Positions 1-5,354 of a stretch of 5,354 bases of DNA are shown one piece after another. Both the position numbers and the translations under genes were made by a program. The notes beneath the pieces were generated by a model. It was given only the letters and a program-made list of their open reading frames with translations. It was not told the origin of the DNA and ran no database searches. Origin of the DNA: an uncultured Erysipelotrichaceae bacterium (GTDB lineage: Bacteria; Bacillota_I; Bacilli_A; RFN20; CAG-826); NCBI GenBank assembly GCA_902800255.1, contig CADCDV010000047.1, positions 1-5,354 of the forward strand. Direction: 5' to 3'. Each line of letters begins with the position of its first letter. The stretch's first letter is position 1.

Positions 1-902
1 TTCTCGCCAGGGACGTTGATGTTCGTGCTGACGAGGGCGAGGTTCTCATAACCGAATTCCTTGTTGCCGATGGAAATCGTGATGTTGCCGCTTGTTTTAC
101 CTGAATTGAGGATTCGTTTGAATTCCTCTGGATCATCGATGAAGGATAAGAGCTCTCTTAATTTGCTGGCGTCGTTAGCGAACTCTGGCTGCTTGTATAG
201 CTCTTCTTGGCCATAAAGCTCCATACGTTCGGTGGCGAGCTTAGCGAAGACTCCCATGATCGCTTCGTAGATGAGTTCCTGGCCGACCATATAATCGGTT
301 AGGGCCGGGCGAAGCGCCTCCATCTTCGAGACGACTTGGCTGAGCGGGGTTCCCGTAAGGCGGTCGTTAAGGAGTTTGACGGTCTTGACGACTTGGTCCA
401 CTCTCGTACCCTCTTCCATTAAGAAGGTCTTATTCTCGACGTAGCCTTTATCGGTAACGAACACAGCGGTTGCCGTATTGTTGCTAAGAGGGATGACCTG
501 AACGCTCACAAGTCGCTCATCATCGACGCTTTGACCGATGACGACCGAAGCTAAGTTAGTCATCTGTGAGAGAATCTCGCAGGATTCTTTCATGACTTCC
601 TCGACGCTCTTGGTCTTTTCGCTAAGGATGCTTTGAAGGGCGTGTTTGGCTTTGTCTTCAACGCCTCCGGTACGAAGGTTATCGACATAGTATTGATAGC
701 CTTTCTCGGTTGGCACACGTCCGCCTGAAGTATGTGGCTTCTCGATGAAACCCATTTTCTCAAGGGCGTTCATCTCGTTGCGGATGGTCGCGCTGCTGAT
801 GTCGAGTTTGTATTTCGTCATCAGTGTCTTGCTGCCAATCGGCTCGGCATATCTGATGAAATACTCGACAATTAACTTGAGGATCTCGTCACGCCTAGTC
901 AT
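1..902 (-). CDS. hrcA: HrcA heat-inducible transcription repressor (3' end cut by window edge)
   Basis: HrcA represses the dnaK and groE chaperone operons by binding CIRCE operators in the cytoplasm; its activity is known to depend on GroEL. My translation from ATG at 902-900 gives 300 uninterrupted codons and then runs off the left edge. Family members are usually about 340-350 residues, so some 40-50 C-terminal residues are missing. The N-terminus (MTRRDEILKLIVEYF) and the winged-helix segment around residues 36-73, with SSATIRNEM, EKPHTSGGRVP and KGYQYYVD, are close to textbook HrcA. The remainder fits the GAF-like and dimerisation region. The start is supported by AAGGAG (plus strand 911-916), 8 bases upstream of the ATG. 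Two CIRCE sites flank its promoter, indicating autoregulation. grpE and dnaK would be expected beyond the left edge, but this is not visible. Confidence 0.96.
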   Translation of the reverse strand, partial: MTRRDEILKLIVEYFIRYAEPIGSKTLMTKYKLDISSATIRNEMNALEKMGFIEKPHTSGGRVPTEKGYQYYVDNLRTGGVEDKAKHALQSILSEKTKSVEEVMKESCEILSQMTNLASVVIGQSVDDERLVSVQVIPLSNNTATAVFVTDKGYVENKTFLMEEGTRVDQVVKTVKLLNDRLTGTPLSQVVSKMEALRPALTDYMVGQELIYEAIMGVFAKLATERMELYGQEELYKQPEFANDASKLRELLSFIDDPEEFKRILNSGKTSGNITISIGNKEFGYENLALVSTNINVPGE

Positions 903-917
903 CTTTTGCTCTCCTTT

Positions 918-944
918 TTAGCAGTCACACCTTTCTGGTGCTAA
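918..944 (-). promoter_or_regulatory. Second, degenerate CIRCE-like operator over the hrcA start region
   Basis: Read on the minus strand, the arms are TTAGCACCA and GACTGCTAA separated by exactly 9 bases. The CIRCE consensus is TTAGCACTC-N9-GAGTGCTAA, so 15 of 18 arm positions match and the 27-base geometry is exact. Six of the nine arm positions pair with each other (TTAGCA/TGCTAA). The site covers the predicted transcription start (near 942) and ends next to the Shine-Dalgarno sequence, so it would be transcribed into the 5' leader. Its regulatory role is inferred from pattern only. Confidence 0.65.
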
Positions 945-948
945 CGAT

Positions 949-976
949 ATTATATGGCGCTCTTTAGCACTGTCAA
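949..976 (-). promoter_or_regulatory. Sigma-A-type promoter of hrcA
   Basis: On the minus strand a perfect -35 TTGACA (plus strand 971-976) and a perfect -10 TATAAT (949-954) are separated by 16 bases. Transcription should start near 942, giving a leader of about 40 bases before the hrcA ATG at 902. The -35 box lies inside the upstream CIRCE (964-990), so HrcA bound there would block RNA polymerase. The -10 box sits between the two CIRCE copies. Confidence 0.85.
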
Positions 977-990
977 TACACAAGTGCTAG
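964..990 (-). promoter_or_regulatory. CIRCE operator overlapping the hrcA -35 box
   Basis: Read on the minus strand, the arms are CTAGCACTT and CAGTGCTAA with a 9-base spacer. This matches the CIRCE consensus at 15 of 18 arm positions, and seven central positions of each arm (TAGCACT/AGTGCTA) are complementary. CIRCE is the binding site of HrcA, whose gene lies immediately downstream, and the site overlaps the -35 hexamer. Together these indicate feedback repression relieved by heat or protein-folding stress. Its upstream edge touches the T-tract of the hemW terminator. Confidence 0.9.
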
Positions 991-1018
991 AAAAATAAAA
1001 ATCCCCTTTAGGGGGACT
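991..1018 (-). terminator. Intrinsic terminator after hemW
   Basis: On the minus strand the arms AGTCCCC and GGGGATT can pair (7 base pairs including one G-T wobble) around a 5-base loop CTAAA. The T-rich tail TTTTTATTTTT overlaps the end of the stem. The hairpin begins 19 bases after the hemW stop codon and lies directly before the hrcA operator and promoter, so it should insulate hrcA from the upstream operon. Confidence 0.85.
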
Positions 1019-1037
1019 CTTAGCATATGCGCGTTTT

Positions 1038-2132
1038 CTATTTAAATAAGGATAATAATACGCGATCGAGCAGAAGGATTCCTTTGTCGGTGCAGCGCAC
1101 TCTATCGCCCTCTAAAACCAAGAGGCCATCGGACTTTAGTTTATCGAGTTGCTCTTTGTAATCGTTTAAGAAGGAAGATCCGAAACGCTTCTCATAGTTC
1201 TCTAAAGAGAAACCTTCTTCGAGGCGGAGGTTTGTGAGGAAGAATTCCTCTTTCAAATCCTTTTCTGAAAGTGTCTCTCTTTCGCCTTCGAAGTCGCCTT
1301 TGAGATAGGAAAGAAGGTTCTTAGTGAAGGTGAATCGCTCACCGTTTAGGTAACCACTGGCACCTAGACCGGCAGCGTAATACTCTTCGTCATGCCAATA
1401 GGTGAGGTTATGGCGTGATTCAAAGCCAGGTTTCGCGAAGTTTGAGACCTCGTATCTCTTGTAACCCGCTTTTCTGAACTCTTTAAGGATGAGATCGTAC
1501 TGGTTTGCAGCGTCCTCATCATCCATTTCTTTATACCCTTGGTTATGCCAAGAAGTGCCAGGATTGACGCTTAGGCAATAGGTCGAAAGATGAGGGACAT
1601 CTAAGGATAAAAGCGCCACCACATCTTGCTTTACGTCTTCGAGAGTCTCAGTTGGGAGACCATAGATAAGGTCGCAGGTTATGTTAGTGAAACCACACTT
1701 TTTGGCCAGTTCCACTTTTTCTTTCGCTTCCTCGAAAGTATGGGCCCTGCCCATCAATTTCAGGAACTTCGTATGAGAGCTTTCGACACCGATGGAGAGA
1801 CGGTTAACGCCACATTCGCGCATGATCAAAAGCTTTTCTTCCGTCAGATTTTCTGGGTTGGCCTCAATCGTGAATTCGTAGTCGGATTTGTTGAGGTATG
1901 TCGAGAGTTTGCTAAGGACCTTCTTAAGCAGGTCGGCTGGCAAAGACGAAGGCGTTCCACCGCCAACATAAACTGTCTTTAGAGACTTATCGATGCCAAG
2001 GCCATCTAATTGCTCAATGAGCCTTTCGACATAAGAAAAGGCCCACTCTTCTTGGTAAAGGACTTTCGTGAAGTCACAATACCCGCAGATATGGGCGCAA
2101 AATGGAATGTGAACGTATAAAGATTCGGCCAC
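1038..2132 (-). CDS. hemW: HemW-type radical SAM haem chaperone
   Basis: HemW binds haem and a [4Fe-4S] cluster and is thought to deliver haem to membrane respiratory enzymes. It was long misannotated as oxygen-independent coproporphyrinogen oxidase (HemN). The 364-residue product is of normal length. HIPFC with the cluster motif C12-x3-C16-x2-C19 is followed by D20-F21; HemN instead has a fourth Cys at the Phe position, so HemW is preferred. Further family landmarks are GGGTP (57-61), EANPE (90-94), RLSIGVES (111-118, usually ending VQS), DLIYGLP (154-160), YEVSNFAKPG (227-236) and SRHNLTYW (239-246). The C-terminal part (about 285-364) fits the HemN C-terminal winged-helix-like domain. The start is GTG at 2132-2130, 2 bases after the upstream stop (TAG-CT-GTG), with only a weak purine-rich site ahead, so re-initiation by coupling is likely. 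Its usual neighbours in Bacillota are lepA and hrcA. Confidence 0.95.
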   Translation of the reverse strand: MAESLYVHIPFCAHICGYCDFTKVLYQEEWAFSYVERLIEQLDGLGIDKSLKTVYVGGGTPSSLPADLLKKVLSKLSTYLNKSDYEFTIEANPENLTEEKLLIMRECGVNRLSIGVESSHTKFLKLMGRAHTFEEAKEKVELAKKCGFTNITCDLIYGLPTETLEDVKQDVVALLSLDVPHLSTYCLSVNPGTSWHNQGYKEMDDEDAANQYDLILKEFRKAGYKRYEVSNFAKPGFESRHNLTYWHDEEYYAAGLGASGYLNGERFTFTKNLLSYLKGDFEGERETLSEKDLKEEFFLTNLRLEEGFSLENYEKRFGSSFLNDYKEQLDKLKSDGLLVLEGDRVRCTDKGILLLDRVLLSLFK

Positions 2133-2134
2133 AG

Positions 2135-2545
2135 CTATTCTTTGTCTTCTTTTTCTTCGAAAACAGCAGCTTCTTCAGGATGCTCTTCGGCGTAACGGCG
2201 CATCGCTTCGGCGGTTGCTTCGTCGAGGACTTCTTCGGTAGCGCGGGAAACTTCTTCCTCAGCCACTTCTTTCTCAGTTGGGCGATCGGCGTCTTTCTCA
2301 AGCTCGCGGGCGGCTTCATTCATCTGCTGAAGGGTCTCTTCGTCGGTGATGTCGGTGACGAGACGGTTGACCTCTTCCTCAGCGATTTCTTTGTCGCTTT
2401 TTGGCTTTTCGGTGTTCTGGAAAGGCTTGACGTATTTCTTTACAAGAATGACACCAATAACGATGAGGCCGAAGAATATGACTATAGCAAGGACTGTAAA
2501 TAATGGACTTTTGAAGAAGTCATCAATGCTAGCGTAGGTTCTCAT
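2135..2545 (-). CDS. Single-pass membrane protein with acidic 40-residue tandem repeat, unknown function
   Basis: I do not recognise a named family for this 136-residue protein. Residues about 15-36 form one strongly hydrophobic membrane segment (from PLFTVLAIVIFFGLIVIG onward), followed by a basic KKYVK stretch, which predicts a short N-terminus outside and the C-terminus in the cytoplasm. No signal-peptidase or lipobox motif is evident. Residues 44-136 are highly charged, mostly Glu, predicted helical, and made of two 40-residue copies; KEIAEEEVNR (52-61) recurs as KEVAEEEVSR (92-101). The ATG at 2545 has a good GGAG site (plus strand 2553-2556) and overlaps the stop of the Fic-like gene as ATGA, so the two are probably translationally coupled and may form a complex. 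hemW follows after 2 bases. A cytoplasmic scaffold or membrane tether is inference only. Confidence 0.85.
   Translation of the reverse strand: MRTYASIDDFFKSPLFTVLAIVIFFGLIVIGVILVKKYVKPFQNTEKPKSDKEIAEEEVNRLVTDITDEETLQQMNEAARELEKDADRPTEKEVAEEEVSRATEEVLDEATAEAMRRYAEEHPEEAAVFEEKEDKE
2159..2398 (-). repeat. Two tandem 120-bp in-frame repeat units in the membrane protein gene
   Basis: Residues 50-89 (2279-2398) and 90-129 (2159-2278) align without gaps at a 40-residue offset. Conserved positions include K52/K92, E53/E93, A55-V59/A95-V99, R61/R101, D68-E69/D108-E109, T71/T111 and M75/M115. The similarity is still visible in the DNA: 2251-2275 and 2371-2395 match at 21 of 25 bases. This indicates an old internal duplication that has since diverged. 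Confidence 0.75.
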
Positions 2546-4074
2546 TTCTTTTCTCCTTTAGTGGCTGGACGGTAAACGAATTTGTTCTTCACTTGGAGTT
2601 GTTCGTAATATCCTTCGCTGGCCAAGTGGTCCATCGAAGTACGGGCTGTCTCATAAGCGCAACGGCAGAAAGATTTGTACTGCTGGATCGTGTAATAACG
2701 GCCAGGAGTGCAATGGTTGGCAAGGAAGGTCGACTGTTTTCTGTTGAGGCTTGGATTAGTCTCTAAGAGATAGCGGACGTATTCCTTCACTTCCTTATCG
2801 CTCAAAGTGTTGGCTGGCACACCAAAACGGTAGCCAGGCGCGGCGGATGATGTCTCCATCATTTCTTCTGGAGTGATGAATCCGCTTGGTTTTAGAGCGT
2901 TCTTCGGTTCTTTCTTCTCTATTACCGGTTCTTCGACGACCGGGGTTTCCTCTACTGGAGCAGGTTCTTCAACCTCAGCTTCTTCCTCAAAGGCAGGCTC
3001 CTCAATTTTAGGTTCCTCAATACGAGGTTCTTCAAGAGGCGTCGCAGGTTTGATGATTTCCTCTGCCCTCTTCTCCTCTTCTGGGGAAAGGGTTTCGTAC
3101 TCTTCCTTGTAATGGGAGACGCGAGCTTGCTGGATTTGTTCCTTAAGAACGTCGAGCAAACGGTTGAGGGAATTCATGCAGGCGAAGATAAAGTAGGTCA
3201 AATCGCCGTTTTTCTTGGATTCTTTGATCGATTCCATGATGGCGTGATCGCTAAGAAGTCCCTCAAGAGGAAGCATGAAAGCGCTGTTGCCACTGCTTCC
3301 GCCAGCATAAACATCCTTCGCTAAAAGGATGGATAACGGGTAATTGAGGTCATCGAATGGCTGGATATACGCAACATAGAATAAAGCCGCCAAGGTATTG
3401 ATAAGCAGCTTATCGGTTCCTTTGAGCATCCCAAAGAGACGATCCATCATGGCTTCGATGTCTCTGGCCGGGGCTTTGTCATAGTCATAGCCGTTGATGA
3501 TCGAGGTCGGACGGTACTCGCTTGGACCTTCTTCGCGGTAGAACTTGGTGAGTTCTGGCACACCAAGAAGATAGGTGAAAGCGTCAGCTAAGAAATTGTC
3601 ATCTGGTGGGATGAGCCTTTGATCCTCGGCAAGATAATGGTCGAGGGTGTGAAGATAATGGATGACCGGCGTATGGGTTGGGGCATCTTCGCGGTAGGTT
3701 CCGTTAAGCAAAGCCCTAGTCGAGATATCGCTGATCTCCACTCCTTGATAAACCGAAATAGCACGGAGCCATGGGAAGAAAGCGTTCTTCCTGACTTCAT
3801 ATTTTGCCTCCTCGTCAAGTCCACGATAGAGACGAAGCGTGTTATCAATCTTATTCTCAAACAAGGTGATCTTGTCATTGATCGCCGGGGTGAGAGTGAC
3901 ATAAAGCGGAGTTCTGTTGATCAAATAGATAGGAAGCTGGTAACGATACTGCTTTCTATACTCTTCTTGCTCATTCCAAAAGGAATCGACGAACGTCGTG
4001 TTCAAAGCGCGAGATAATTCGCGTCGATTAAGATACTTCTCGTCGGTATAGAGATCCGTGTATTTAGTTGACAT
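2542..4074 (-). CDS. Degenerate (probably catalytically inactive) Fic-family protein with C-terminal winged helix
   Basis: Active Fic proteins transfer AMP or related groups to target proteins using an HPFx[D/E]GNGRxxR motif. This 510-residue protein has the Fic layout. Residues about 60-125 are a Fic-N-like helical region ending SVYQGVEIS. YRPTSIINGY (187-196) matches the usual stretch before the Fic core, and NTLAALFYVAYIQPF (226-240) the motif helix. NGDLTYFI (289-296) matches the helix after it. The motif reads QPFDDLNYPLSI (238-249): Pro, Phe and Asn remain, but the catalytic His, both Gly and both Arg are gone. The inhibitory S/TxxxEG site reads ISVYQG (106-111), with Glu changed to Gln. 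A Pro/Glu-rich linker (about 328-390) leads to a winged helix (about 426-502; YETARTSMDHLASEG is the likely recognition-helix region). The reading frame is intact, arguing against simple decay. The ATG at 4074 is the earliest possible start (in-frame TAA at 4086-4084) and lacks a Shine-Dalgarno site. The stop overlaps the next gene by ATGA. Fold assignment is fairly secure; function is unknown. Confidence 0.8.
   Translation of the reverse strand: MSTKYTDLYTDEKYLNRRELSRALNTTFVDSFWNEQEEYRKQYRYQLPIYLINRTPLYVTLTPAINDKITLFENKIDNTLRLYRGLDEEAKYEVRKNAFFPWLRAISVYQGVEISDISTRALLNGTYREDAPTHTPVIHYLHTLDHYLAEDQRLIPPDDNFLADAFTYLLGVPELTKFYREEGPSEYRPTSIINGYDYDKAPARDIEAMMDRLFGMLKGTDKLLINTLAALFYVAYIQPFDDLNYPLSILLAKDVYAGGSSGNSAFMLPLEGLLSDHAIMESIKESKKNGDLTYFIFACMNSLNRLLDVLKEQIQQARVSHYKEEYETLSPEEEKRAEEIIKPATPLEEPRIEEPKIEEPAFEEEAEVEEPAPVEETPVVEEPVIEKKEPKNALKPSGFITPEEMMETSSAAPGYRFGVPANTLSDKEVKEYVRYLLETNPSLNRKQSTFLANHCTPGRYYTIQQYKSFCRCAYETARTSMDHLASEGYYEQLQVKNKFVYRPATKGEKK
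2905..3040 (-). repeat. Degenerate 15-bp repeat encoding a Pro/Glu-rich linker
   Basis: Residues about 346-390 of the Fic-like protein are built from EEP-centred blocks (EEPRI, EEPKI, EEPAF, then EEPAPV, EETPVV, EEPVI). The clearest units are consecutive 15-mers on the plus strand at 2996-3010, 3011-3025 and 3026-3040, each beginning GGYTCYTCAA; the rest is more diverged. It encodes an extended, acidic, probably disordered spacer between the Fic-like core and the winged helix. Such repeats can vary in copy number between strains. Confidence 0.7.
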
Positions 4075-4082
4075 ACGACCAT

Positions 4083-4111
4083 ATTATAGGCAAAAGCGGT
4101 ATGCGAAACAA
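4083..4111 (-). promoter_or_regulatory. Promoter of the Fic-like / membrane protein / hemW operon, giving a near-leaderless mRNA
   Basis: On the minus strand a perfect -10 TATAAT (plus strand 4083-4088) is preceded at 17 bases by TTGTTT (4106-4111), a weak -35 matching TTGACA mainly in its first three bases. Only 8 bases separate the -10 box from the ATG at 4074, so the transcription start should fall at about 4074-4076 and the 5' leader would be 0-2 bases. No ribosome binding site fits in that space. If lepA transcripts read through, a longer leader would also exist. Confidence 0.6.
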
Positions 4112-4173
4112 TACGATAACTAAAAAACTACTAAAAGTGAGTGGCAATTATATTGATTATGAAAGGTAGCGTG

Positions 4174-5354
4174 CTACTTTTCGTTGCTTTCGTCGATGGA
4201 AAGGAGCGCCATGAATGCCTCTTGCGGAACCTCGACGGAACCGATGGCTTTCATTCTCTTTTTGCCCTCTTTTTGCTTCTCTAAAAGTTTCTTCTTACGG
4301 GATATGTCTCCACCATAGCATTTGGCGAGAACGTCCTTACGAACGGACTTGATGTCGCTTCTAGCGATGACTTTGCCATTGATGGCAGCCTGAAGAGGGA
4401 CTTCGAATTGCTGCTTAGGGATGATTTCTTTGAGTTTTGAGACGATGGCAAGACCCCTGCCATAGGCGCTCTTGCGGTAAACGACTGTGCTTAAAGCGTC
4501 GATCGGGTCGCCATTTAGATAGATATCCATCTTGGCGAGGTCGCTTGGCCTAAAGCCATCGAGTGTGTAGTCGAGCGAGGCGTATCCGCGGGAGACGCTC
4601 TTAAGGCGATCGAAGAAATTGAAGATGATCTCGCTTAATGGGATGAGGTACTTCAACGTCTCTCTCGTATCGTCGAAATAGATGAGGTCTTGGTAGATGC
4701 CACGCTTATCCTGGCAAAGCTGCATGATGGCGCCTACGTATTCTTTTGGCGTCATGATCGAGGCCATGACATAAGGCTCTTCGATGCTCTTAATCTTCGA
4801 TGGCTCCGGCATTTCGCTTGGGTTATCGATGGTTAAAACCTCACCATTGGTGAGATTGACTCTGTATTTGACCGATGGCGCAGTGAGGATGAGGTTAAGG
4901 TTATATTCCCTCTCAAGTCGTTCTTGGATGACGTCCATGTGGAGAAGACCTAAGAAACCGGCACGGAAGCCAAAGCCAAGGGCCTTTGAACTTTCTGGTT
5001 CATAAACGAGGGAAGCGTCATTCAAAGTAAGCTTCTCAAGGGCTTCCTTCAAATCGCCGTATTTCTGAGAATCGACTGGGTAAAGGCCGCAATAAACCAT
5101 TGGCATGATTTTGCGGTAGCCAGGCAATGGTTCTTTGGCTGGTTTGTTCTCCAAAGTGACGGTCTCACCTGGGAAAACATCTTTGATGTCTTTGATTGTC
5201 GCGGTCAAATAGCCGACCTCACCACATTCAAGAACGCCGGTTGAGAGTTCTTTTGGAGTACGGATGCCGATTTCGGTGACGGTGTATGTTTTGCCGCTTT
5301 GCATAAGGCGGATCTTATCGCCGACTTTGACGCGGCCGTTTTTGACACGAATTA
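4174..5354 (-). CDS. lepA: Elongation factor 4 (LepA), C-terminal two thirds (5' end beyond window)
   Basis: LepA/EF4 is a ribosome-associated translational GTPase, linked to back-translocation and to efficient initiation or 30S assembly. The frame is open to the right edge; 392 codons plus TAG are visible, against about 600 for the family. The GTPase domain is therefore off-window. Upstream of the internal Met at 5304 the frame reads RVKNGRVKVGDKIRL, matching domain II, so 5304 is not the real start. In the visible fragment, GFGFRAGFLGLLHMDV (about 125-140) belongs to domain III and EEPYV (about 191) opens the EF-G-like C-terminal domain. QQFEVPLQAAINGK, KCYGGDISRKKKLLEKQKEG and VEVPQEAFMALL are the diagnostic LepA C-terminal domain. 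It is one of the two flanking genes of the ancestral lepA-hemW junction, here split by two extra genes. No strong terminator follows it. Confidence 0.97.
   Translation of the reverse strand, partial: IRVKNGRVKVGDKIRLMQSGKTYTVTEIGIRTPKELSTGVLECGEVGYLTATIKDIKDVFPGETVTLENKPAKEPLPGYRKIMPMVYCGLYPVDSQKYGDLKEALEKLTLNDASLVYEPESSKALGFGFRAGFLGLLHMDVIQERLEREYNLNLILTAPSVKYRVNLTNGEVLTIDNPSEMPEPSKIKSIEEPYVMASIMTPKEYVGAIMQLCQDKRGIYQDLIYFDDTRETLKYLIPLSEIIFNFFDRLKSVSRGYASLDYTLDGFRPSDLAKMDIYLNGDPIDALSTVVYRKSAYGRGLAIVSKLKEIIPKQQFEVPLQAAINGKVIARSDIKSVRKDVLAKCYGGDISRKKKLLEKQKEGKKRMKAIGSVEVPQEAFMALLSIDESNEK

Noticed and set aside
1626..1982. Plus-strand open frame of 118 codons inside hemW
   Set aside because: It lies wholly within a strongly conserved hemW reading frame, has no ribosome binding site or family resemblance, and runs against every other gene here.
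2102..2537. Plus-strand open frames of 133 and 63 codons and a minus-strand frame of 81 codons over the membrane protein gene
   Set aside because: They are shadows of the 136-residue gene; its Glu-rich codons create open antisense frames rich in Phe and Ser. The coupled start, GGAG site and membrane segment support the minus-strand 2135-2545 frame.
2873..3324. Plus-strand open frames of 79 and 70 codons opposite the Fic-like gene
   Set aside because: The first is the Ser/Gly-rich antisense of the Pro/Glu linker repeat; the second is antisense to the Fic-like core. Neither has start signals or recognisable motifs.
3588..4017. Minus-strand 104-codon and plus-strand 132-codon frames over the start of the Fic-like gene
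   Set aside because: Both overlap the conserved N-terminal part of the Fic-like protein in other frames, with low-complexity composition and no ribosome binding site.
2542..4074. Fic-like gene read as an active AMPylator or as a Fic/Doc toxin with the next gene as antitoxin
   Set aside because: The Fic motif lacks the catalytic His and Arg, and the partner is a membrane repeat protein without the S/TxxxEG antitoxin motif, so a toxin-antitoxin reading is not supported.
4147..4152. Additional TATAAT on the minus strand in the lepA to Fic-like gap
   Set aside because: At 17-18 bases upstream there is no recognisable -35 sequence, so I preferred the TATAAT at 4083-4088 with a partial -35.
4162..4181. 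Hairpin at the lepA stop codon (GTAG-CACG-CTAC with a mismatch and an A/T extension)
   Set aside because: The stem has only four solid base pairs, contains the stop codon, and is not followed by a T-tract, so it does not qualify as a terminator.
4281..5005. Short frames of 60 codons (minus) and 73 codons (plus) within lepA
   Set aside because: The lepA frame here is conserved along its whole length, so these are chance frames.

Overview
All five genes lie on the minus strand, so transcription runs from high to low coordinates. In that direction they are: the C-terminal two thirds of lepA (elongation factor 4, cut by the right edge); a 510-residue degenerate Fic-family protein with a C-terminal winged helix; a 136-residue single-pass membrane protein with an acidic tandem repeat; hemW (radical-SAM haem chaperone); and hrcA (heat-shock repressor, cut by the left edge after 300 residues). 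I saw no tRNA, rRNA, CRISPR array, insertion sequence or prophage element. No intergenic gap reaches 300 bases; the longest are 135 bases (903-1037) and 99 bases (4075-4173).

The order lepA - hemW - hrcA is the classic start of the dnaK heat-shock locus in Bacillota (in Bacillus subtilis it continues grpE - dnaK - dnaJ). That order and the CIRCE operators ahead of hrcA point to a member of Bacilli or a relative. TGA ends the Fic-like gene and the tryptophans I checked use TGG, so the ordinary bacterial code applies and the Mycoplasma/Spiroplasma code does not. An uncultured gut-type lineage of Bacilli is my guess, not something the sequence proves.

The window divides into three transcriptional blocks. 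lepA ends at 4174 without a convincing terminator. A promoter at 4083-4111 sits so close to the next ATG that its mRNA would be nearly leaderless. It should drive a tightly packed trio (Fic-like gene, membrane protein gene, hemW) with a 4-base ATGA overlap and a 2-base gap, ending at a hairpin terminator at 991-1018. hrcA then has its own promoter framed by two CIRCE operators, which implies negative autoregulation.

The most interesting content is the pair inserted between lepA and hemW. The Fic-like protein keeps the overall layout of Fic proteins but has lost the catalytic His, both Gly and the Arg residues of the Fic motif, and also the inhibitory Glu. It carries a Pro/Glu-rich linker and a DNA-binding-type winged helix. 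Its translationally coupled partner is a membrane-anchored acidic repeat protein. I infer an uncharacterised non-catalytic Fic-fold regulator or scaffold working with a membrane partner; no function is established.
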